Shown one piece after another: positions 1 to 4,463 of a stretch of DNA of 5,560 nt (positions are counted from its first letter, which is position 1; every line of letters begins with the position of its first letter). The position numbers and the translations under genes were made by a program. Source of the DNA: JBJEFI01 sp051873875. Its GTDB lineage: Bacteria; Bacillota; Bacilli; Bacillales; Bacillaceae_G. Below the pieces are notes generated by a model. The model had not been told where the DNA came from, searched no databases, and worked only from the letters and a program-made list of their open reading frames with translations. The DNA lies in assembly GCA_051873875.1 (NCBI GenBank), contig JBJEFI010000139.1, positions 1 through 5,560 of the forward strand, in the 5' to 3' direction.

Positions 1-825
1 ATTGCCCAAATCTTACCGCTATCTCGTAAGGGGGAAGGAATTGGTTATTATAGTTTAAGTGCCATTTTGGCAACGGCAATTGGCCCATTTATTGGAATTT
101 TATTGATGAAACTTGAAAATGGTTTCACTTGGATTTTTGCATTGAATGTGATTTTCTCTGTTGTTTGTCTGCTTATTTATGCAGCTGTAAAATTGAAAGT
201 GCCAACGACTACTGCTAGCCGTAAAGGGGAAGCAAAAGGTTCCCTTCTTTCTCAATTTATTGAACCAAAGGCAGTGCCAATTTCATTTGTTGCCTTATTA
301 ATTGGCTTTAGTTATTCGGGTGTTATGTCCTTTTTATCTTTTTATGCACAAGAAATTCATCTGGCCTCAGCAGCTAGTTATTTCTTTTTAATTTATGCCA
401 TTGCAATTATTTTTTCACGCCCGTTTACTGGAAAACTAATGGATGCGAAAGGTGCAAATATTGTCACCTATCCGTGTTTAGTCATCTTTGCACTTGGAAT
501 GTTTCTGTTTAGTCAAGCTACAGCTAGTTGGATGTTGTTAGTAGCTGCTGCACTCATTGGTTTTGGGTATGGGAATTTTAATTCTATTGCTCAAACCGTT
601 GCCGTCAAAGTAACGCCTCCACATCGGTTTGGCTTAGCAACTTCAACTTATTTTATTTTATATGATTTAGGCTTAGGCGTTGGTCCATATTTACTTGGAT
701 TTGTAGTGCCATATACAGGATATCGTACAATTTTTGTATTAATGGTTGGATTAATTGTATGCAGTATTCCAATCTATTACTTGCTACATGGAAGAAAAGA
801 TAAACAATTGTTAAAAGCATCATAA
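1..825 (+). CDS. Major facilitator superfamily transporter, 5' end missing
   Basis: The frame is open to the left edge, and 274 residues of the C-terminal part are visible. The first residues (LPLSRKGEGIGYYSLSAI, then AIGPFIG) match the segment leading into transmembrane helix 5 of drug/H+ antiporter-like MFS proteins, with the GP..G element of motif C. Roughly the first 110-120 residues are therefore outside the window. About eight hydrophobic helices follow, consistent with TM5-TM12, and a central hydrophilic loop (SRKGEAKGSL) separates the two halves. SRPFTGKLMDAKG is the usual MFS cytoplasmic loop motif between TM8 and TM9, and a second G.G.GP..LG element lies in TM11. It acts in the cytoplasmic membrane, presumably as a proton-driven exporter; the substrate cannot be read from the sequence. 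The TTG at 67 is internal and not a start. The gene ends in TAA and is followed within 9 bases by a terminator, so it is the last gene of its unit. Confidence 0.93.
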   Translation: MAQILPLSRKGEGIGYYSLSAILATAIGPFIGILLMKLENGFTWIFALNVIFSVVCLLIYAAVKLKVPTTTASRKGEAKGSLLSQFIEPKAVPISFVALLIGFSYSGVMSFLSFYAQEIHLASAASYFFLIYAIAIIFSRPFTGKLMDAKGANIVTYPCLVIFALGMFLFSQATASWMLLVAAALIGFGYGNFNSIAQTVAVKVTPPHRFGLATSTYFILYDLGLGVGPYLLGFVVPYTGYRTIFVLMVGLIVCSIPIYYLLHGRKDKQLLKAS

Positions 826-833
826 GATTAGAG

Positions 834-874
834 AACGCCTAGCAATCTGTGAAAGATTGGTTAGGCGTTTTTTT
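834..874 (+). terminator. Rho-independent terminator of the MFS gene
   Basis: The arms AACGCCTA (834-841) and TAGGCGTT (862-869) pair perfectly. A small asymmetric internal loop leads to a second helix, CAATC (843-847) with GATTG (855-859), and a run of seven T ends at 874. It starts 8 bases after the stop codon. Confidence 0.93.
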
Positions 875-995
875 GTAATCTTCTTTTTGAAATGAATACA
901 GTTTAATCGCAAAAATATAGGCGAACAACATGTACCCTCAAATAAATGGATTGTGTCATGAATACAATAGTATGGCGATAGTATTTAGTTTCTAT

Positions 996-1002
996 GAGGG
1001 GG
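996..1002 (+). promoter_or_regulatory. Ribosome binding site deciding the NERD-helicase start
   Basis: GAGGGGG lies 6 bases before the ATG at 1009. It overlaps the ATG at 994 and touches the ATG at 1003, so 1009 is the only one of the three start codons with normal spacing. No strong sigma-A promoter is evident between 875 and 993. TACAAT at 963-968 is the best -10-like hexamer but lacks a matching -35. Confidence 0.7.
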
Positions 1003-1008
1003 ATGGAC

Positions 1009-2796
1009 ATGGTACTTTCTATTATTCCGAATGATTTATCATCGTTGACACCTGGTGAACGGCGTGTATTAGAGAAACTAAAGATGATGTATAAAGAAGT
1101 AGATAGGCATGTATATGTATATATTCAACCACGGCTTAGGTACTTGGAACCAGATTTCATCTTAATAGATAATCAAAAAGGAGTATGTATTATTGAGGTG
1201 AAAGATTGGGAAATAGACTATATTGATAAAATAGATAGAAGAAATGTCCTGTTGAAGAATAATAGAACAGTGGAAAATCCATTATTTAAAGCAAACATGT
1301 ACTACAATTCGGCAAAAGGATTGTTTAACATGCAACAAAACTTGATAGATGATGAGGGAGAATTGAAATTTACGATTCATTCTACGGTTATTTTTACTAA
1401 TTTAACTGAACAGGATATAGAGGATAATCAGCTAATAACTCTTTTTACTCAACCGCCTTCAACATATATTCCATCTAATCGAATTGCTTCTTTGACAATT
1501 GAACAGTTGTTTAAAGGAAATAATGATGTTCATTGTTTACAGGAAGAAGATATACATGCGATTCGAACTGTGCTATTTCCAGAAATTAAAATTATTAAAG
1601 TAACGAAAAATAAACATGCAAATGGAGAAACAATACAACAATTAATAAAAGCATTAGATGCTGAACAAGAGAAATATGCAAAACGACTTCCATATGGACA
1701 TTATATGATAACGGGTGTGCCAGGAAGTGGGAAAACGGTTTTATTGTTAGCGAGAGCTGTTCATTTAATTAGAGAAAATCCACAATGGAAAATTAGAATT
1801 TTAACATATAATAAGTCACTACAAATAAAAATTCAAAATCAATTAAATGCTATTGCAGTAGATTTACGTTTTTTTGATATTCCAATTGAAAATATTATCG
1901 TAACTACCTTTCATAAATTTGCGATTGAAAGATCAGGGATGATGCCTCCTAGTTTTCCAAGTGATGAATGGTGGCAGGATACATTGCCTCAAGCAGCATT
2001 AAGCAATGAAATGCGAGAGTATGATGCAATTTTAATCGATGAGTATCAAGACTTTTTTGAGGATTGGATTAAAGTGTGTATAAACGCATGTGTTGAGCAT
2101 GAGTATATGAATAATCAAAAGATGAAAACAAAGGGGATTAATTTATTTTTAGCCGGAGATAGGCTACAAAGTATTTATAACACAAGAGAACAAAGCTGGA
2201 AAAGTATCGGAATAGATATGAGGGGAAGAAGTGAATTTTTAAAAAGAGCGTATCGTTCAGGTAGTGAGCATATTCATTTGGCGTTAACCTTTTTAAAGCA
2301 AGACAAGAAATTAGCAGAAGAAGTAGATAAATTTTATGATTCTGAGAAGGATCTATCCTTCGAAAACGAGGTTCATGATAGTGTTACATTTATAGAGGGC
2401 GATTATACGGAAGTGGTAAATATCATCCATAATTTAATCTATAAAATCGGATATGAGCCGGCAGATATTTTAGTGTTATGTAGACAAAAAAACAGTTGTG
2501 GGCGGCTAAAGCGGTTATTAAATCCAATACTACAGCAAAAAGTTGAAATTGGAAGAGACATAACAGAGGGAAAAATGATTATGACAACTTATTATTCTTC
2601 AAAAGGATTAGAAGCACCAATAGTTATTTTAGTAGACGTAGATAAATTTGTGGCGCAAAGTATCATCCAAGCGGATATAAAAGAGCGTAAACTATTGTAT
2701 GTAGGAATGACACGGGCATCAGAACAATTATATATTCATGCTACTAGTTTTGATAATGATTCTTTTGCGAAAATTTTAAAAAAACTGAAAGGATGA
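1009..2796 (+). CDS. NERD nuclease-domain / UvrD-type SF1 helicase fusion protein
   Basis: This predicted nuclease-helicase has 595 residues from the ATG at 1009. That start is preferred because GAGGGGG (996-1002) lies 6 bases ahead of it. The in-frame ATGs at 994 and 1003 precede or abut that ribosome site and lack one of their own. Residues about 15-125 are a NERD domain of the PD-(D/E)xK nuclease fold: E17, P48-D49 in PDFILID, and E63-V-K65 in IIEVKDW. The C-terminal part holds a full set of UvrD-like motifs: Walker A GVPGSGKT (236-243), TFHKF, Walker B DEYQD (344-348), GDRLQSIYN (motif III, from 383), RAYRS (motif IV), SSKGLE (motif V, ending at 535) and LLYVGMTRA (motif VI, 562-570). The spacing indicates a compact helicase without large 1B/2B insertions. 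It is probably a cytoplasmic ATP-dependent DNA translocase with a DNA-cutting domain. It stands alone, with terminators before and after, and its role (phage defence, repair, plasmid restriction) is not shown by the sequence. Confidence 0.93.
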   Translation: MVLSIIPNDLSSLTPGERRVLEKLKMMYKEVDRHVYVYIQPRLRYLEPDFILIDNQKGVCIIEVKDWEIDYIDKIDRRNVLLKNNRTVENPLFKANMYYNSAKGLFNMQQNLIDDEGELKFTIHSTVIFTNLTEQDIEDNQLITLFTQPPSTYIPSNRIASLTIEQLFKGNNDVHCLQEEDIHAIRTVLFPEIKIIKVTKNKHANGETIQQLIKALDAEQEKYAKRLPYGHYMITGVPGSGKTVLLLARAVHLIRENPQWKIRILTYNKSLQIKIQNQLNAIAVDLRFFDIPIENIIVTTFHKFAIERSGMMPPSFPSDEWWQDTLPQAALSNEMREYDAILIDEYQDFFEDWIKVCINACVEHEYMNNQKMKTKGINLFLAGDRLQSIYNTREQSWKSIGIDMRGRSEFLKRAYRSGSEHIHLALTFLKQDKKLAEEVDKFYDSEKDLSFENEVHDSVTFIEGDYTEVVNIIHNLIYKIGYEPADILVLCRQKNSCGRLKRLLNPILQQKVEIGRDITEGKMIMTTYYSSKGLEAPIVILVDVDKFVAQSIIQADIKERKLLYVGMTRASEQLYIHATSFDNDSFAKILKKLKG

Positions 2797-2825
2797 GGTT
2801 AATAAATATGGATAGGAACGAATGG

Positions 2826-2859
2826 AAAGAAGCTGAATGTTAAGTATAGCTTCTTTTTT
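2826..2859 (+). terminator. Probable terminator of the NERD-helicase gene
   Basis: AAAGAAGCT (2826-2834) pairs with AGCTTCTTT (2848-2856) across a 13-base loop, and six T run to 2859. It lies 29 bases after the stop codon. The stem is AT-rich with a fairly large loop, so it is likely weaker than the terminator at 834-874. Confidence 0.75.
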
Positions 2860-2991
2860 GTTGCTGCTCTCATTTGTCTCACATAATATAGAAAATAACA
2901 GTGTTCATAAATCCATCACAAGGATATTTTAACGATTATGGACAAATGAATTAATGAAATTTACGCACAAAATGTTAGGGCGTAGTTACGG

Positions 2992-3084
2992 ATGACAAAG
3001 GTTGAACGTATTATCGTCAGAGAAGTTGCTGAAAAAACAGGATTACCATTAGAAGAAATGTTGGAATTAAAGAAACAAAAATAA
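2992..3084 (+). CDS. Doubtful 30-residue ORF, possibly the remnant of a decayed gene
   Basis: The predicted peptide starts MTKVERIIVREVAEKTG and ends in ELKKQK. It is charged and helical-looking, and resembles part of a soluble protein rather than random translation. I do not recognise the family. There is no clear Shine-Dalgarno sequence ahead of the ATG. Reading the same frame upstream gives a plausible stretch back to 2950 interrupted by TAG at 2983-2985. Reading beyond the TAA gives 22 more sensible codons (3085-3150) before TAA at 3151-3153, just ahead of a terminator. This pattern fits a gene broken by stop codons as well as it fits a small gene. The call is an inference from composition and frame only. 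Confidence 0.25.
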   Translation: MTKVERIIVREVAEKTGLPLEEMLELKKQK

Positions 3085-3153
3085 ATGGAATGGGTGCAAA
3101 AAGTGGGGAAAGAACATTATGTGGAGAGTCTGGTGTTCTTTTTATACACATAA

Positions 3154-3195
3154 AGAACCTTGTCGCTATTCATATGCAGCAAGGTTCTATTTTTT
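3154..3195 (+). terminator. Rho-independent terminator with no clear gene before it
   Basis: AGAACCTTG (3154-3162) pairs with CAAGGTTCT (3180-3188). A G:U pair, one mismatch and two further pairs extend the stem, and six T fill 3190-3195. The T-run lies on the plus-strand exit side. On the minus strand the hairpin is followed by only a few T, so it could serve the convergent nitroreductase only poorly. Confidence 0.8.
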
Positions 3196-3255
3196 AAAAT
3201 CAAATGAAACAACTTAATTATCGCTGTATTACTTTTCCAAGACTCTTAAGTTTTT

Positions 3256-3873
3256 TTACTTATAGTATGTCGTTAACGACTCAATTGGCATACGTGACGT
3301 ATTGAATGCTGGTGCAACAGCTTTCCCAATTGCGATTAGTGTGATAGGGAATATGTTTGTAGGGAGCTCAAAGCGTTTGGCAAATTGAGCTTTGTCAAAG
3401 CCACCCATTGTAATTGTATCGTATCCATGTTCTTTTGCCAGTAGCATAAATTGCATAGCAAAGGCACCAGCGTCATAAGCTGCGATTTGCATTAACATTT
3501 CTTTTGGTGCATTTGGATAAAGTTTTAATGTATTTTGAATTGTGCGCTCAGCAATTGCTTGATCCATATACCCTTTTTCCACGTTTTGGGTATAGATTTT
3601 TTCCACATTTTTATAAGCTTCAATGTCGCCTAAAATAGCAATAATCGCAGAAGAGTCTTCGATTTGTGCTTGATTATTCCCAATTGCACGTAATTCTTTT
3701 TGTAACTCTTTATTTTGAATTACGATAAAGCGCCATGGTTGTAAATTACTTGAGGATGGTGCACTTGATGCTTTGTTTAATAAACTTTCGATTACATCCG
3801 TATCGATAGTGAAATTCGAATCATAACTTCGAACAGATTTACGTTGTTGCATGATTTGTTCTAATTGTGACAT
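3256..3873 (-). CDS. Nitroreductase family NAD(P)H-dependent FMN oxidoreductase (YdgI/YodC-like)
   Basis: This 205-residue protein has the usual length for the small nitroreductase family. These are FMN-containing cytoplasmic homodimers that reduce nitroaromatics, quinones and similar electrophiles with NAD(P)H. FMN-contact signatures are visible: RKSVRSY near the N-terminus (R11-Y17), APSSSNLQPWRF at 38-49, and MGGFD (156-160) and AIGKA (181-185) near the C-terminus. The NQAQIEDSSAIIAILGD segment (67-83) and a GYM element at 101-103 resemble Bacillus subtilis YdgI and, less closely, YodC as I recall them. The start is supported by GGGAGGA on the minus strand (plus positions 3881-3887), 7 bases ahead of the ATG. 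It is divergent from an HxlR-family regulator gene and shares with it an intergenic region carrying two operator-like repeats, so it is very likely that regulator's target. No good terminator is visible directly after its stop codon. The physiological substrate is not deducible. Confidence 0.93.
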   Translation of the reverse strand: MSQLEQIMQQRKSVRSYDSNFTIDTDVIESLLNKASSAPSSSNLQPWRFIVIQNKELQKELRAIGNNQAQIEDSSAIIAILGDIEAYKNVEKIYTQNVEKGYMDQAIAERTIQNTLKLYPNAPKEMLMQIAAYDAGAFAMQFMLLAKEHGYDTITMGGFDKAQFAKRFELPTNIFPITLIAIGKAVAPAFNTSRMPIESLTTYYK

Positions 3874-3880
3874 TGTGATT

Positions 3881-3887
3881 TCCTCCC
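3881..3887 (-). promoter_or_regulatory. Ribosome binding site of the nitroreductase gene
   Basis: The minus strand reads GGGAGGA here, 7 bases before the ATG ending at 3873. It fixes that start codon. Confidence 0.85.
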
Positions 3888-3894
3888 AAACTTA

Positions 3895-3913
3895 AACTTA
3901 CTAAAAGTTAGTT
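3895..3913. promoter_or_regulatory. Operator-like inverted repeat 1 (imperfect)
   Basis: AACTTAC (3895-3901), a 5-base spacer and GTTAGTT (3907-3913) form a 7-5-7 inverted repeat with one mismatch. Its architecture is identical to the better copy at 3921-3943, with centres 28 bp apart. For the nitroreductase promoter proposed below it would lie at or just after the transcription start. The TTAC-N5-GTAA core is, from memory, the form reported for Bacillus subtilis YodB/CatR sites. Confidence 0.6.
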
Positions 3914-3920
3914 GTATGAG

Positions 3921-3943
3921 ATAACTTACCATTAGTAAGTTAT
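3921..3943. promoter_or_regulatory. Operator-like inverted repeat 2 (perfect), likely HxlR-regulator binding site
   Basis: ATAACTTAC (3921-3929), CATTA and GTAAGTTAT (3935-3943) form a perfect 9-bp inverted repeat with a 5-base spacer, including the TTAC-N5-GTAA core. It is not a terminator, because no T-run follows. It lies between two divergent genes, one encoding a DUF24/HxlR regulator, whose family dimers bind such palindromes. It covers the spacer and -10 of the proposed nitroreductase promoter and overlaps a TATAAT hexamer on the plus strand, so binding would block transcription. Confidence 0.8.
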
Positions 3944-3951
3944 AATGTCAA
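3923..3951 (-). promoter_or_regulatory. Candidate sigma-A promoter of the nitroreductase gene
   Basis: A perfect minus-strand -35, TTGACA, lies at plus positions 3951-3946. With a 17-base spacer the -10 would be TAAGTT (3928-3923), which matches the consensus at only three positions. The weak -10 inside an operator arm fits a tightly repressed promoter, but the exact -10 is uncertain. Confidence 0.5.
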
Positions 3952-3973
3952 TTCAAAAGTTTCATGGTATGAT
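3941..3973 (+). promoter_or_regulatory. Candidate promoter elements for the HxlR regulator gene
   Basis: Two -10-like hexamers face the regulator gene. TATAAT (3941-3946) is a perfect match but lacks a good -35. TATGAT (3968-3973) is preceded by TGG, giving an extended -10, and would start transcription near 3980, about 24 bases before the ATG. The second is the more likely. The first shares one base with the -35 of the divergent promoter. Confidence 0.45.
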
Positions 3974-4003
3974 AAAAGCAGATAAAAATAGGAGGGATGA
4001 TGG

Positions 4004-4351
4004 ATGCCAACATCTCCAAACGATGATAAAAAGTGCTGTATTTGTAGTGACTTCCACAAAACGATTGAATTTATTGGTCGTAAATGGGTAGGAATTATCA
4101 TATATTCGTTGCTTGATGGACCAAAAAGATATTACGAATTGATGGAAATGATTGACGAGATTTCGGACAGGCTTCTGACAGACAGGCTTAATGAGTTAGT
4201 GAAAGAAGGACTGGTAAAAAAGAGTTATTTAGAAGGTTCTTTAAAAAAGGTGCAATATGAGTTAACGCCAAGTGGCGAAGCACTGAAGGATGTTATCATT
4301 GCTATTCGTAATTGGATTGAATTAAAAGAACAGTTAGAGAAAGAACACTAG
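4004..4351 (+). CDS. HxlR/DUF24-family (MarR-type) redox-sensing transcriptional regulator
   Basis: This 115-residue winged-helix regulator is of normal family length. It shows the HxlR hallmarks in order: an N-terminal cysteine region, F.GRKW (W28), LLDGPKRYYELM (36-47), the recognition-helix segment ISDRLLTDRLNELVKEGLV (53-71), and a wing and following helix with QYELTPSG (84-91) and a final amphipathic helix. C14 lies 14 residues before the conserved W, the same spacing as the redox-active Cys6 of YodB as I recall it. C11 and C12 are extra, and there is no cysteine near position 49 such as HypR has. The start is supported by GGAGGG (3991-3996), 7 bases upstream. Divergence from a nitroreductase and two palindromes between them argue for control of that gene and of itself in response to quinones, aldehydes or thiol oxidation. 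Whether it represses or activates cannot be decided from sequence alone; most relatives repress. Confidence 0.93.
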   Translation: MPTSPNDDKKCCICSDFHKTIEFIGRKWVGIIIYSLLDGPKRYYELMEMIDEISDRLLTDRLNELVKEGLVKKSYLEGSLKKVQYELTPSGEALKDVIIAIRNWIELKEQLEKEH

Positions 4352-4373
4352 GCGAAGCGTCTAGTGTTTTTTT
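4344..4373 (+). terminator. Terminator overlapping the end of the HxlR gene
   Basis: AACACTAG (4344-4351) pairs with CTAGTGTT (4361-4368). The inner bases extend the stem around an AAG loop, with seven T at 4367-4373. The left arm contains the last codons and the TAG stop (4349-4351) of the regulator gene. Confidence 0.93.
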
Positions 4374-4411
4374 ATGTTTAATCTTCCATTAACAATTTTT
4401 AGCCCAAAAAG

Positions 4412-4448
4412 AGAACGGAAAATCTATATATAAGGCAAGAACGGAAAA
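4412..4448 (+). repeat. 11-bp direct repeat pair upstream of the replication genes
   Basis: AGAACGGAAAA occurs at 4412-4422 and again at 4438-4448, with a start-to-start distance of 26 bp. Between the copies lies the -10-like sequence TATATATAA (4425-4433), and no good -35 is visible. The pair could be binding sites for a regulator or for the downstream initiator protein. Confidence 0.6.
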
Positions 4449-4463
4449 AATGGAGGGCTTAAC

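Larger units (their letters stand above)
2797..3255. other. 459-base region without a convincing gene
   Basis: The region between the helicase and the nitroreductase contains two plus-strand terminators (2826-2859 and 3154-3195) and a doubtful 30-codon ORF at 2992-3084. It also has a 9-bp inverted repeat, TCATTTGTC (2870-2878) with GACAAATGA (2941-2949), separated by 62 bases. Reading frames on both strands are otherwise short and lack good ribosome sites. Having two same-direction terminators suggests that a second short transcription unit lies, or once lay, between them. No recognisable RNA family was seen. Confidence 0.6.

Noticed and set aside
67..69. TTG as start of a short transporter
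   Set aside because: The frame is open to base 1 and the upstream residues match the MFS family, so this is an internal codon of a gene cut by the window edge.
994..1008. ATG at 994 as start of the NERD-helicase gene
   Set aside because: It overlaps the only good ribosome site (996-1002), which is correctly spaced for the ATG at 1009.
2808..2843. 11-codon ORF (ATG at 2808) with GGATGAGG ahead of it, running into the terminator
   Set aside because: Too short to support. The ribosome-like sequence is the end of the helicase gene, and the ORF overlaps the left arm of the terminator. An attenuator is conceivable, but no downstream gene would be regulated.
2870..2949. TCATTTGTC/GACAAATGA inverted repeat as ends of an insertion sequence
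   Set aside because: Only 9 bp, with 62 bases between the arms. There is no transposase and no flanking target duplication; chance is likely in AT-rich DNA.
3921..3943. Perfect inverted repeat as a terminator
   Set aside because: No T-run follows on either strand, and it sits between divergent gene starts, so an operator is the better reading.
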